Below are positions 32,120-44,057 of a stretch of 64,000 nt of DNA, piece after piece (position 1 is the stretch's first letter; each line of letters opens with the position of its first letter). The DNA is taken from NCBI RefSeq assembly GCF_034140825.1, contig NC_089037.1, positions 33,100,001-33,164,000 on the forward strand, read 5' to 3'. The notes below the pieces were generated by a model. It did no database searches. It saw only the letters and a list, made by a program, of their open reading frames with translations, and was not told where the DNA came from. The position numbers and the translations under genes are program-made. This DNA is from Oryza sativa Japonica Group. Its lineage: Eukaryota; Streptophyta; Magnoliopsida; Poales; Poaceae.

Positions 32120-34839
32120 ATGGCTGATGAGGTGGCTTTTGAGACTGCCAGGAAGATCATCATGCACCCGCTTTATACGCCGAGGTCTTCGCCGTGGCTT
32201 GACTTGAAGGTGTTCTATGTAAGGGTGAGCAATTGCGAGGTGGATGAGTCTGCGCCGGACCGTCTCACGCTCAACCACATCCCGCTGTCTCCCGATACGG
32301 TTATCGAGGTGAATGGTCAGCGGAGTAGCATGCACACCGAGTTCATCTCTTCATCCCTCAGGAGGGACAGGGTTGACAAAATGACCGAGGAGGCTACATT
32401 CGTGAGCACAGATAGTATAAGGATGACAGGGAGTGTCAGGTTTCAGGTGTTCGATAAGAACGATCTGCTGCTCACAGGCGACCTAGAGTTGTGCAGTGCC
32501 AATGGAGTTGTCGGGGAATCGAAGAACAGCAGCAAGAGATGGAATATGAAGTGCCAACCAGCATCATCATGCAATGGTTTTCTCAAGGGGAAGCCGTCCA
32601 CAGCTTCAGAGTCTGTACATCCTGTGATAGAGGTTTATCTTGCTGGCACTTTCTGTGGCACACCTATTATATTAACAAAGACTGTGCAGCATATATCACG
32701 GAGGAAATCCCAAATGAAACTAAAGCTTGATTCCATCCCTGAGAATGAGGCAACTGAACAACAAAAAGAAGAGTTAAATGAGGACTCTTTGCAGGTACCT
32801 GCTAAGCATGTTTGAAAGTTTTTATTTGTCTACAATCTCAAACTCCCCATTTAGGGTTTTAGGTAGTCTATAGTCTCATATTTGGGAGGTGATGGATAGC
32901 TTTGAATTCAAGAGACTCCTTTTCCCCCTAAAAAGCAGTGAGGCAACTGTGCATAAGAAACAGTGAAATAGTTTGAGCATTTTTTTGCAGCATGTTAGTT
33001 TAGCTAAGAGCCAACTACAGATAACATATGTTTCAATATGAGGAGTATAAACAGACCCTTTTAAATTTTCCAATGCATATACGTGTTGTTATGCAAGTTT
33101 CTGTGAAAACAACACTATATCACCATAGCCATGTCATTTCCCATGTTCTCTTTTACAAGGATAACAGAGAGACTAGAATCAGTCTAGGAACAGTTGTTAA
33201 TCCTTATATAAGCTCAATTATCAGTACTTGTACCATATTCATATACAGTGCAAGTTGCAAAATACATGGAGGGTGTGCACGCATCTCCATCACTTTTTTC
33301 TCTTGGCTGATTGATGCAGATCTGGTTGCTATTTTACATGCACATGAGATAAAATGAACTGTAGAAACAGCAGAATATTAATGGTTTGAAATGCTATTTT
33401 TTGTTTTCACTCTGTCAAACTGATAAATGTATGTTAATTATATATGGGAATCAGTTAGCTGTCGTCATGTCGTATGAGAGCACCCAATGCACAAAGTATC
33501 AATACATTGATCTGTTTGACTATTTAAAGTGGAATGTCATTTTTCACTTTTTGAAAATGATACTGTTTAATTTAGATTCAGAGAATAATGATAACAGATA
33601 TGAGTACATACTGTAAAGGTTGGTAGTAGTTGGATCATTTAGTAGTACTGTCAGCATAAGTACTGCTGTAGTGGATAATGTGAAAAATGTGGCTCCAGGG
33701 AATATCTCAAGCAAGTTGCAAAGTATATATGGACAACATGGAGAAATTTTTTTGTTACATTCATGCATATAACATTCAGCGTACTAATTCACCCTTAGTT
33801 CTAAGCCAACATATAAGGCATATCCTTCTAGTTAACTCTATGTATCCTAGATAATAAATGATGCCTAACTTGTCAACTTCCTTGGAAGGTAAGTAGGGTA
33901 CCTTCACTCAATAGCCTATAGAGACACTAGTTTGACTTTCCCAGGTTAATGATTTAGGGTGACTGTTGACAGCATTGCTGCTATGAATATGTGTTGTAAA
34001 ATAATACTCGCCTTCCAACTAAATTGTTAAGTGTACAGCAACTAGCAACACCACAGCCTTTAGCAAGAGAATGTAGGGAGAATGCAAGCTAGATTGCTAT
34101 CAACAATTAATTGCTTAATTAGGTTGATGCCCACAGTTCTCGTTATGCTTATGTGTGGCCGTATTCCTGGCGATATTAGAAATTAAATCTTCATTTTGAT
34201 TACATCCTCAACTCTAACTGGCTGTTTTTCTCTTACTTTGCCTATTCATTCATGTTAAGTATATTTTGTTTTAGCAGTGAATTTGGTAAACCCAGGGTCT
34301 ATTGATAAAAGATAACCAGTAATTGCTAGTATAGCTTAAGTATCACCTCCTTCACTGTTAACGATGATAGGAACATGCTTTTCTCTGTCCATGCTTGAAT
34401 GTTTTCATTGAGACATTTGTTGCTATTCCTATAAATATGATGCACCAGTCCAAATAACAGTGACATGTATAATGGGTAGCAATCAATAGATTTATGCTTC
34501 TGTTTTGCAATCTTGATTGCAAGTGATGCATTCTTTGATTCAGTTCTTATCTCGCAGATATTTGATAGTTTGTACCCTTTCCTTCCATATCGCTCATTTC
34601 AGGTATCAGAATCACAGAATCCCAAATCTGAGCAAGATGTGGATGTTGATTATAACAGCTTGTACTCGAGGCAGGACTTTATAGAGGGCGAGGACGGTGA
34701 GCTTTCATGGTTTAATGCTGGTGTCCGAGTTGGGGTTGGGATTGGCCTTGGTATTTGTGTGGGTGTTGGATTGGGTGTTGGCCTGCTGGTCCGGACGTAC
34801 CAAAGCACCAGTAGGAACTTCAGGCGGCGATTGCCCTGA
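32120..34839 (+). CDS. Conserved plant protein, At1g01500-like, with C-terminal glycine-rich membrane segment
   Basis: Two coding exons, 32120-32794 and 34603-34839, are joined across a 1.8-kb intron and give 303 residues. It closely resembles Arabidopsis At1g01500, a protein of unknown function kept across land plants. Conserved stretches are SPWLDLKVFYVRVSNCEVD, LRRDRVDKMTEEATFVSTD, RMTGSVRFQVFDKNDLLLTG and GTPIILTKT. The second exon holds EGEDGELSWFNAGVRVGVG, followed by a Gly/Val-rich hydrophobic stretch (about 264-288) and RTYQSTSRNFRRR. The C-terminal basic tail after a hydrophobic stretch suggests tail-anchoring to a membrane (inference). No catalytic motif is seen. Automatic labels such as erythronate-4-phosphate dehydrogenase family for relatives are not supported by the sequence. 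A GTG-initiated extension is open upstream, but the first in-frame ATG is 32120. Confidence 0.9.
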
Positions 34840-36275
34840 TGGCCAGACCACCCCATGAATGTAGATGTGTCTTTATCTTGTTCTGTAGGGAACTAACTGT
34901 CCAACCATCTTTCCTGTTCATGCTTGTGGTAGATATAAGTGAGGCTTTTTGTTCTTCGATTCTGCAGTCACTCTGGAATCTGTTGCTCTCTTGTCTGCAA
35001 TGCCAATCATTTTTGCTCCCTTGAGATGTAAATATTAGTCTGTATGGCAAATAAAGAGTCGAATCACTTGCTGCTACCTTGAGCCATCAAATGGTTCTTA
35101 AATGTGTGCTTGAAGGAAATTAAGTGACCGACAAGTGCAGAGGGTGATGTTGCACCTACAAATCGTTGCATGTTATGGCATCTTGTACATATATTACTTC
35201 GATTAGGTGACCAGTTATTTGTGTCATATGGTTAGTTATTTGAGCTTTTTCCAGATTTTGGACCATGTACACCTGTGGATGTACTCGCTTTTAGGTTTGT
35301 GGGTTTGTCTTTAGGCAATGTGTCAGAATGTTTTTTAGTCCTTTTCTGTTTCAGATGCAATCTGGCAGACAATAGTCTCTACTGTATACTACTCTCAGTT
35401 TCTTCTTGTTTCTTAGTCAGCGTCAGTTATCAAGCTATGCATAAAGTATTTGGAGAGATGGTATTTAAAGCGAACCTTGTACTGTATCTCCATTGATGGT
35501 ATCAATAAAGCTGGTATAGCATGGTATAACTGCTTTTGTTTTCTCTAATTTATAACCAAACTTTGCAAGACAAAAACCTCACGAAAGAAACATTGTGATT
35601 TGTTGCACCAAACTATCAACATCTTTTTAAGCTTTTGCAGCCCTGGAAATACTAGATTACTACTAACGTGTCACATCTTAGTCTACCCTCTCCTCTGAAT
35701 CGATATGATTCTTTAACCAAAGATATCTTTTTCAGAAACTCTCCTGACCTATACTTGCCACCAAAAAGTTACACTAAAGTTGTTCACATTTCCCACAACA
35801 TCCACAAGGGACATGCCACCATAGTAAAAAAAAAAAAAGAAAATCACTCCCCACTAACAACAAACCTAATCAAAAAGCTACAGCTACAAGGCTCATCATC
35901 AAGGATGATTCCAAATGCAAACAATCTTTCTTGCTTTGCTTGCATTCTGGTGAAACTGAGGATGCAAACAGGTCAGAGTGATGTGTTACTTCCAAGGCAA
36001 TCTTCCACTGAACAGGATGCATCATCCCAGATGAGATGAGACATCTCACCTCACTGTAGGAGACTCACTGAAGCAGATCAAGGCAAAAGGTGAGCCAGGA
36101 TAATGAGAGGTTGAACACAATGACTCACCAACTCGAGGAAAACTACACTGTACTTTTTTTTTCTTTTTCTTTTTTCTGTTCTTCAGGCAACAAACTGGCT
36201 GTGATTTCATGGTGCAGGACAGCTGCAGGGGAGAGGGAGAGGAGGGTGTTTTCTTCTCCCTGAGAGCCGGAGGCA
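34840..36275. other. 3' UTR and spacer upstream of the TRM-like gene
   Basis: The first few hundred bases are probably the At1g01500-like 3' untranslated region. The remainder is AT-rich. A CT-rich stretch ending TTCTTCAG near 36186 may be a leader-intron acceptor of the TRM-like gene. No other gene seen. Confidence 0.45.
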
Positions 36276-39200
36276 ATGGCCAAGGTGCCTGATCTCGGCT
36301 CCGACTTCGCCCAGAAGCTGCTGCTCGACCTCCGGCGCCGCCGCGAGAGGCTCGGCTTCGACTCGCCGGCGCCGCCGCAGCGCACGTCGTCGTCCAACGC
36401 CGCCGTTCTTCCTCGAGGTACGTTGTGTTCCCCACCTTCTTTGAGTTCGTCCTCTCTGAATTCTGAATTCTGAAGAATTCATGTTCAGATATCAGTCGTG
36501 GAGATAATTTTTTTTTGTCAGTGAGATAAACGCTGTCCTTTTATTTTTGCTAATTATTTTTCCAATGGCACGCGAAATTACGATGAACAGTAAATTTTCT
36601 TGAAACTGAACATACTGCAGAAGTTCTGAAATTGCACTCGTCTGTACAGATTCTCATTCGAGTTCTCAGAGGCCACATCGAAGCCAGAAGCCACAACAAG
36701 CAGCTCCTCGAGCAGGAAGAGCAGAAGCAACAGCAAACAGATCAGTAAGCAAAGAATTCCAAACGATACTCACCAATCTGCTCCCAAATTCATCTCCCAT
36801 TTCACTTTTTTCTAGCTTTCTTTACCCAATTTGCTCTGTGATCACAGCACCCACAGAGCGGCAATGCCATTGCCGGAGCCGGCAAGCCGCGCCACCGCGC
36901 CACGCCGGTCGCCAATTCGCACCAAATCGTGCCATTCCAAGGAGGAGGCAGCGCCAAGCAGAAGCCCGCGAACAGCAGCATCGACGTGCAGATGGCGCTG
37001 GCAATCGCTCTCAGCAACAGAGGCAAGCTCCAGAACATCGAGCTCGTGTCGCGCAACGGCTCCATCTTCTTCAGGGACACGGATCACGCCATGCCGGAGA
37101 GCCACCTCGTGTCGCCCAGCGCGCACGTCGGCAAGGTGGCGATCGGCGTCAAGAAGCTCAATGACATCCTCATGGTGTACTCATCGGGCGGCGGCGCGAG
37201 GGACACGGGCAGGAGGAGCTCGGTTGACATTGGGAGGGAGCTCTTCGGAGGAGCCATGGATTTGGAGGAGTCACTAAGCATGCTTGTGATGCTTCAGGAG
37301 GCATCAGATTACATGGAAGGATCCGGGAATGGCAAGGTGTTGCTACTGGAGGGCAAGGAGAACTTGAAGAACTCGGCGCGTTCGCCGAGTTCCGCAAGGC
37401 TGGTGGAGATTGTTGATGAGGATTCAGAGGCCGAGCAAGCCAAGAACTCGAAGAGTCTGTCAATGCAGATAGTTCCTCACAAGAATTCACAAGGTTTCAG
37501 TACTCCAAACAGCTCATCAGTCTTGCAGGTCTCTACTGTTACAGGCAACAATTCCAGGAGCAATTCTTCTAAAGCTGACAAGGATGATGCAAAAGTCAGG
37601 ATGCCTAATGTGATTGCCAAGCTGATGGGATTGGACAATCTTCCATCAACCAAGGTAGCAAACAAGGGCATGGAGAAGTTTGTGAAACCTGAAGCATTGT
37701 CAAGAAAGGATAGGAGGACGAATTTGGTCGGCGGCAGATTGCCGATTCAGATTATAGGTTCAGAAAGGGTGTCATCCAAAGGACACAACATGAATTTGCT
37801 GCCAGGTGAGTGGAAGATTGGCCTGAAAAATTATGAAGTATACAAAAGTGCTAATTTGCAGGTGTCTAATAGTTCATCGATTCCTGCGGCTGATAAGCAA
37901 ACAAGGCAAACCATGAGACAAATGTTAAGCAAAATGGAGAATGCAGAGAGAAGAGGTAGTCTAGGACAACAACTCCATGAGGAGAAGAAACTGACTGAAG
38001 AAACTAATCAGCAGAAGGTTGCGAATGTTGGATGCCGCACCGATGCAGGGAAAAAGATGGATTTTCTGAAAAGAATTAGGAAAATTTCAGGCAGCAGACA
38101 AGTCACTGAAGAGAAGCACATTATTCAAGAAGAGAGCACAACAGGGAAGAAGCAAACTACAAGCATGAAACAATTGCTGGGCACAGACAGTGAGGATAAA
38201 TCTAAGATAACTAGAGTTAAGTTTAACAAGGAAAACCTTGCCACTACTGAAATCAAGAATGCAGCAAGAGGGAAGAACGGCAAAACAGATCAACGGAAGC
38301 GGCAATCATACAATAAACAGACAGATGTACATAGCATGCCAAAGAAATCTCAGAAATATCGTGAAATGAAGAGTAAAGAAGGCATTCAGAACTTAGAGCA
38401 CAAGAGGTCAACAAAGTCAGAAGCGACACAATTGAAAATTCTCCCATATACTGCAGAGATACAGCAAGAGAATGGAAAGCATGAAGAAGATAATGATATT
38501 GTCAAGCCATCAGATAGCCATGGGGATGGAGGTATTTCTGAGCAATTTGCAGGAATGGTGGAAGACAGCAGAACAACTGGAATGGCTTCCCCAGACCAAT
38601 TTATGAAGCAAATAACTGAAGTGACCTCAATTGATGTGCATGCAAGTGATAGATCAAATGTGGTAGATCAGAGTGTAACTCAAACAAATGTAAGTTTGTC
38701 ATCCTGCATAAATACTTTGTGCACCCATCATATCAGTCTAATGAAATGTGTTTTCTTTTCTGCAAGTGCAGGATGACACAAGTTCTAATACAGCTAGTGA
38801 AACTACACAAACACCAGAGACATTCACAGAGGGGGAACATCACCAAAATCTGCAATTAGTGGAGTTTAAAGAGAAACCGTTGGATGGTATCATATTCTTG
38901 ACCAGTTTCTGTTAAATGAACTTTTGAAAATCTACTGCATGTATAACACTGAATGCTTTATTACAGATTTGGGTGATGCCAAAGAGACCAGCAATCCAAC
39001 GGATTTGCAAGACCAAAAGATGCATGTGGTCTCGTGTGATTCATTCACAGAGAATCAGCTACTGCTTATGAGAATGTTGCTAAAGGATCAATACTTGCTT
39101 GAAACTGCAAAGGCTCTTGTCAGAAATCCTGTCCCTGTACATTTTGTCAATGCCAGTGCAGATAGATGGTCAGAGAAAGGCAGCTCTCTTTTTTCAGATA

Positions 39201-39604
39201 TAGCGCGGGAAGTTATCAGAAAGAAAGGTAAAAGAACTGAGGCAATTGTAGAAGTTAGCATGGCAAACACAACTAACATGAAATTGCAATACTTGGATGA
39301 TCTTATCATGGAACTGGATGGAGATATTGAGAGCCTGAACATCTCCAAGAAATCTCAACATCTGGGTGAAGATTGCACAGCTGAAAATTTGCGAATGATA
39401 CTTCACAGGGACATGCAAAACAATCATCCGGATGCTAACTCGATGTGGGATTTCGGTTGGAACCGCATTTCTGACCTTCCGATTGAGAGAAATGAAGTCG
39501 TCAGGGATTTGGAGAAGAACATATTGGGTGGCATGATCACAGATGTAGCAAGGGAGCTAATTGAATTATCAGTACGCCATGGGTGCTGTGCCTGTGAGGC
39601 CTGA
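36276..39604 (+). CDS. TRM/LONGIFOLIA-type protein (DUF3741 and DUF4378)
   Basis: Five exons: 36276-36417, 36650-36744, 36848-38689, 38772-38886 and 38967-39604. They encode 943 residues. Members of the TON1-recruiting-motif superfamily bring TON1/PP2A complexes to microtubules and shape cell elongation and division planes. The signature PNVIAKLMGLDNLPS (VARLMGL motif, DUF3741) lies mid-protein at about residues 337-351. The C terminus has the DUF4378-like end with WDFGWNR, VRDLEKNILGGMI and DVARELIELSVRH. A conserved stretch near the N terminus of exon 3, QMALAIALSNRG, precedes long Lys/Ser/Glu-rich disordered sequence. No transmembrane segment. I cannot assign a TRM number. The N-terminal MAKVPDLGSDFAQKLLLDLRR looks like a short conserved helix. 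Converges with F-box copy 1. Confidence 0.85.
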
Positions 39605-40104
39605 GTGAGTGTCAGACTGACTTTGAAACGTGATACAAGAGTTGATTTCTGAAAGTGATTGATCTTAGGTTAGATTTGTATATTTACCAAGGTTTTCCAG
39701 TAAATATATACATATATTTTTGCAAGATTTCTGTACATAGAGGAATTTGTACGTGCGTTGAGCAGCAGCATTCTCTGCCTGTCTTGACTACTAGTACCTC
39801 ATCTCTATCTGTGTGCTTTCTTTCTCGGATTTATTGCTGCTTGTACCTCCTTTCGCTGTCATTGGAACATTACAGTTTTCTGTAGTTGTCGCAACTGCAG
39901 CGTCAATCCGTCACCGGAGAGGGTCGCCGTCGACCGGGCAGGTCTGCTACGATTAACATTGGGCCGAATCGTGTTTACGGGCCCGAGCACACGAGCCCAA
40001 TATCATGGCCCATTTGTAGGGCCTCCGTTTGGCCCACGGAGGATTTTGTTTCGCTATCGCTCTCGCGCGCCGGCGCGCGGCGAGGCAGCGCGCGCCGCCG
40101 TGGA

Positions 40105-40488
40105 TCACAAGCATGTCATGGTTCGTAGCAATGATGCCAAGTCTACCTCATGCAAGAACACGCACGAGACATGGCCGGCGTCTCGCACGCCGCCGGCGGC
40201 CGGCGCGCGGCGGAGGACGGCGAGCTCTCCCGTCGCGAGGCTGAACCGGGCGAGCCCGCCGCCTCCCTCCATCCACAGGATCCCGACGCCGCTCCTCTCG
40301 GCGAACCCCATGAATCGTGTCGTCGACCGCAGCCTGCCGGACTCGTCGAGGCGTATCGGCTTCCACGATTCGCCGAAGAGAGTCTTGCCGATCCCTCGCT
40401 GGACATGGATCGCCACCGCCTGCTGGCTCCACCGATCGGCCTCCTCCTCCGCCTCCGGCGACGGCGACAGCGTCCACACCGATATGGC
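40105..40488 (-). pseudogene. C-terminal continuation of F-box paralogue 1 beyond the stop
   Basis: In-frame remainder, beginning AISVWTLSPSPEAEEEADRW and closing at the TGA at 40107-40105. Its similarity to the last ~130 residues of the plus-strand paralogue shows that it was once part of the same protein and that the stop is recent, since the frame is otherwise undamaged. Confidence 0.75.
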
Positions 40489-41508
40489 CTACATCCCCGC
40501 GGCCACCAGCCTCAGCCTCCCGTCCGCCGCCGAGCCGGCGAGATGGAGGCCGTGGACGTCGAAGGCGCCGGTCTTCCCGCCAATGCATTCACGCGGCAGC
40601 TCCGTCACCGTCCCCCGGGCGGTGTCGGCGTCGACGGAGAGGACGACGAACGCGTGTTCGCCGGAGTTTGGTCGGGATTTATGGCAGAGCCAGTGTACGG
40701 TTCGTCCGGTGACGGCGGCGCTGCAGCCGTCCACCCGCGCGCCGAGCCGCGGGTGGTCCGGGGGCATGGCGATGGCACGGCGGGCGCCCCATTTACCGTT
40801 CTGTGATTGGTACGTCTGCGTTGTCAGGTGACTGTCGGCGACGAGCAGCTCGAAGGAACAGCCGGCGCCGGCGCCGGCGACGGTGAGCAAGGCGGGCGGG
40901 TAGGTGAAGTCGTCGTCGCAGAAGCTCAGGGTAGGAGGCGACGACGTGTTCCCGGTGAGCATGTTACAGACGAGCAGCTCAAGTGGTCGAGTCTTGATCG
41001 CACAAAGTTGGCCAGCGCCGCCGCCGCCGGAGCTCGCATCCCGGTGCTCGCGGCGGAGGACGAGAATGCCATCGCGCGAGGCCACCGGCGTGAACGATCC
41101 CAGCAGGCTCTCGTCGAAGCGTGCGCGGCGGCCGTATGCCTGGACGAGACGTCTATCATCCTCCGCGCCGCCGTGCTCGTGGAGCCGGTAGGAGACGCCG
41201 AGGAGGAGCGCGGGGTCGAAGCCGCCGTTGGCGGCAGCTTGGAGCGCCAGGCGGCGGCGGAAGTCGTCGCCGAGGATGATGCGGCGGAGGGCCTTGCATG
41301 TGGCGGCGAGACTTAAGACGGTGGCGGCGTCGCAGCGGGCGACGATCTTGAGCAGGACGTCGAGCGGGAGATCCAGCAGCGACGGCGACGACGACCGATC
41401 GCCGGCCGCGGCCCCAGTCTCGTGGCATGCGTGCAGGTCTCCCGTTGACCCCGTTGATGTGGTGACCTCGTTCGGGCATACGCAAGCTCGCCGGCGCTTC
41501 GTCGACAT
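40489..41508 (-). pseudogene. F-box protein paralogue 1, with premature stop
   Basis: From ATG 41508 an open frame of 339 codons has an F-box (about residues 43-82: LLDLPLDVLLKIVARCDA...CKALRRIIL) and a plant F-box-associated beta-rich region. F-box proteins are substrate receptors of SCF ubiquitin ligases. A TAG at 40491-40489 ends the frame. The same frame then continues without a stop for another 127 codons, to a TGA at 40105, with a C terminus ending HEVDLASLLRTM. The neighbouring copy ends HEIDLASVLQSM. Around the stop, LVAAGM-stop-AISVWTLSP aligns with LIVAEVLVISQWTLLP of the intact copy. The stop therefore looks like a nonsense change that removes about a quarter of the protein; the F-box itself is intact. 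A sequencing error or natural null allele is possible. Confidence 0.8.
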
Positions 41509-41823
41509 GGCCGGAGTTTGGAGATCGGCGAACAGCGAACGATGCAGTCGGCTATAGATATTGTTAAGTTTTTTATAAACTTGATGAAACTAAAAAAGAA
41601 TTGATTAAAGGAAAATTCAAAGTGATTTATATAATATAAAATAGAGAAACCGATTTGTACATGTATTGGAGTCCGCCAATGAATTCGACCAAGAGACGTA
41701 TAGCTAGTTGGAATCGGTTTACTTGTACTACTACTACATATTTGGCGCTGCCTGAGTAGCTCAGTACAGACGCATATTGTGCCTGCCAACGAGAGAGTAC
41801 CTGTTCCATACGTGCCGGGATAG
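41509..41823. promoter_or_regulatory. Bidirectional promoter region between head-to-head F-box paralogues
   Basis: Only 315 bp separate the two ATGs on opposite strands. The spacer is AT-rich in contrast to the GC-rich genes. The head-to-head layout of two paralogues implies an inverted duplication. Confidence 0.6.
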
Positions 41824-43227
41824 ATGGCAGCAAAACGCCTACGAGACGGCTCGTGCTTCGACGAGAATGCCATGCAGCCAGCGGCAAAGCGGCTACGTGC
41901 ACGCGCGGCGGCTACGGCCGAGGCGCGGACGACGACGACTCTCCCGGTCGATCTCCTGCTCGAGATCGTCGCGCGCTTGGACGCCGCGACCACCGTCCGC
42001 TGCGCCGCCGCCGGCAAGTCCATCCGCCGCGCCATCCTCGACCCGTCCTTCCGCCGCATCCGCCTCGCCCTCCGCGCCGCCGCCAACGGTGCCGGCTTCG
42101 ACCCTACCCTCCTCTTCGCCGTCTCCTACAAGCTCGCTCGCTTGGACGATCCACCCGTGCTCATCGTCGAGGACCCACAGTCGGCGGCCGGCGGCGCTGC
42201 TGCTCCGTTCGCCATCTCCGGCAAGTTCCTCGGCCACATAGTCGAGCCGCCGCCGCCGTCGTCGTACCGACCCGTCCTCCCTATCTACAAGTCATACGAC
42301 TCGGAATTGAAGCACTCGGAGACGGTGGCGTCGCGCGACGTCCTCGTCGTCCTCCGGGAGAGACCAGTCGGCGTCCGTGCATTCTGCACCGTTCCTCGTC
42401 AGCAGCTGTGCATCTGCAACAGCCTCACCGGCGACACCACCCGCCTCCCCATGTCGGACGTCGTCGACGACTACCCGCCGGCCTTCCTCGCCACCGGCGG
42501 CGCCGGCCGCAGCTACGAGCTGCTCGTCATGGACAAGAGGCTGCAAACCCAGACGTTCTCGTCGGAGGACGGCAAGTGGGGAGCCATCCGCGCCATGGAA
42601 GAACTACCTCACCCGATCTCATCGCCACTCTACGCCCATCGCCCACTGGTCGTCAGCCGCCGCAACGCCGTGTATTGGCTGTGCCCGCAAAGGCTGGGCG
42701 GGGTCACCGCCGACCTCCACATCCTCGCCGTGGACGTTGGCGCCGACCGCCGTCGTGCGTCGCGGATCGAGCTGCCGCCGGACTGCCTCAGTAGGATGAA
42801 GCCCTTCGGGTGGCAATCCGACGGGATCATCCTGGCGCCCTCGCCGTCGCCGGACGGGGAGCTGAGCTTGATCGTCGCGGAGGTCCTCGTGATATCGCAG
42901 TGGACGCTGCTGCCATCGTCGTCGTCGTCATCGTCGGAGGGGGGGTCGCCGGCGGCGAGGTGGAGCAGGCAGGTGGTGATCAGCAGGCTGGCGATCGACA
43001 GGCAGGCCGGGCACGACATGTTCATGGGCGTCGTTTGCTTCCATGGACTGGGGCTCGTGAGCGGCGCCGTGCTCATGCAGGTTCGGGTGCTGGACACCGT
43101 GCTCATCGCCCTACTCCACCTTGCGTCGAAAGAGTGCCTCATCCTGCGGCGCTGGGACAAAATGAGCAGACCCTCGGAACTGTGCTTGCACGAGATAGAT
43201 CTGGCCTCTGTGCTCCAATCCATGTAA
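41824..43227 (+). CDS. F-box protein paralogue 2
   Basis: Intronless, 467 residues, starting at ATG 41824. F-box at about residues 38-75 (TTLPVDLLLEIVARLDAATT then SIRRAIL), followed by the same associated region as its neighbour: FDPTLLFAVSYKL, LCICNSLTGDTTRLP, SYELLVMDKRLQTQTFSSED, GKWGAIRAM and the terminal LHEIDLASVLQSM. It should act as an SCF substrate receptor by binding SKP1 through the F-box; the substrate is unknown. The family is expanded in grasses. The gene is very GC-rich and reads through cleanly, unlike paralogue 1. A serine run (about residues 364-372) is encoded by a TCG repeat. Confidence 0.88.
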   Translation: MAAKRLRDGSCFDENAMQPAAKRLRARAAATAEARTTTTLPVDLLLEIVARLDAATTVRCAAAGKSIRRAILDPSFRRIRLALRAAANGAGFDPTLLFAVSYKLARLDDPPVLIVEDPQSAAGGAAAPFAISGKFLGHIVEPPPPSSYRPVLPIYKSYDSELKHSETVASRDVLVVLRERPVGVRAFCTVPRQQLCICNSLTGDTTRLPMSDVVDDYPPAFLATGGAGRSYELLVMDKRLQTQTFSSEDGKWGAIRAMEELPHPISSPLYAHRPLVVSRRNAVYWLCPQRLGGVTADLHILAVDVGADRRRASRIELPPDCLSRMKPFGWQSDGIILAPSPSPDGELSLIVAEVLVISQWTLLPSSSSSSSEGGSPAARWSRQVVISRLAIDRQAGHDMFMGVVCFHGLGLVSGAVLMQVRVLDTVLIALLHLASKECLILRRWDKMSRPSELCLHEIDLASVLQSM

Positions 43228-43413
43228 GCATTTTCTGATATGAAAACTCTCATTTCCTTCAAGTTGATGTTTACCCTCCAGTTTTGAGATGCTGGAGTAG
43301 TTGATCAACGCACTAAATTAATTTATTTTGAGATGTTGTATTACTTCCTCCGTCCCATAATAAGTTAGCAATAGGATCTTTTTAGATTGCTACCAAAACA
43401 TGCTCTTTCGATG

Positions 43414-44057
43414 TCAAGTGGTAGCAGCACTACCAGGGTTTGGACCGGCCTATGTTCGAGTCATGTCTCGTGCGTGGGTTATCTTACCATTTTCTCTCTC
43501 TATCAATAAAATAACATGTGCTGATTTCCTTCTCAGTTTCTCTCTCATTATCTATTTATAATTCTATTCAATAACATGTGTTGATTTCCTTCTCAGTTTC
43601 TCTCTCATTATCTCTCATTATCTATTTATAATTCTATTCAATAACATGTGCTGATTTCCTTCTCAGTCTCTCTCTCATTATCTAAAAAAATATTTCTCTC
43701 TCATTATCTAAAAAAAATAGGTGCTAATTTCCTTCTTAGTTTCTCTCTCATTATCTAAAAAAATAGTATTCAATAACATGTGCTGATTTCCTTCTCAGTT
43801 TCTCTCTCATTATCTATAAAAATAGGTGCTAATTTACTTCTTAGTTTCTCTCTCATTATCTAAAGATAGGTGCTAATTTCCCACATTAGCTAATTTCCCT
43901 TATCTTAAAAAATAGGTGCTAATTTCTCTCATTATCTAAAAAATAGGTGCTAATTTCCCACATTATCTAAAAAAATAGGTGCTAATTTCCTTCTTAGTTT
44001 CTCTCTCATTATCTAAAAAATAGGTGCTAATTTCCCACGTTTTAGGTTTCAAAAAAA
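43414..44057 (+). mobile_element. tRNA-derived SINE-like insertion with minisatellite tail
   Basis: A 644-bp insertion is flanked by the 14-bp direct repeat ATGCTCTTTCGATG (43400-43413) / ATGCTCTTCCGATG (44058-44071), one mismatch, as expected of LINE-type target-primed integration. The head has a tRNA-like internal promoter: an A-box-like AGTGGTAGCAGC and a B-box-like TGTTCGAGTC about 35 bp later. The 3' end is a run of A. Between head and A-tail lies a degenerate minisatellite. Confidence 0.6.
43500..44045. repeat. Degenerate minisatellite (TTTCTCTCTCATTATCT units)
   Basis: About ten to twelve units share GCT(A/G)ATTTCCTTCT, AGTTTCTCTCTCATTATCT and an A-rich or ATTCTATTCAAT spacer. The unit length is variable at 45-70 bp. 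All units lie inside the SINE-like insertion, which suggests amplification of its tail region. Confidence 0.8.

Noticed and set aside
36831-37277. Alternative frames in the GC-rich part of the TRM-like exon 3
   Set aside because: They end quickly, while the chosen frame continues for 614 codons and joins both neighbouring exons in phase.
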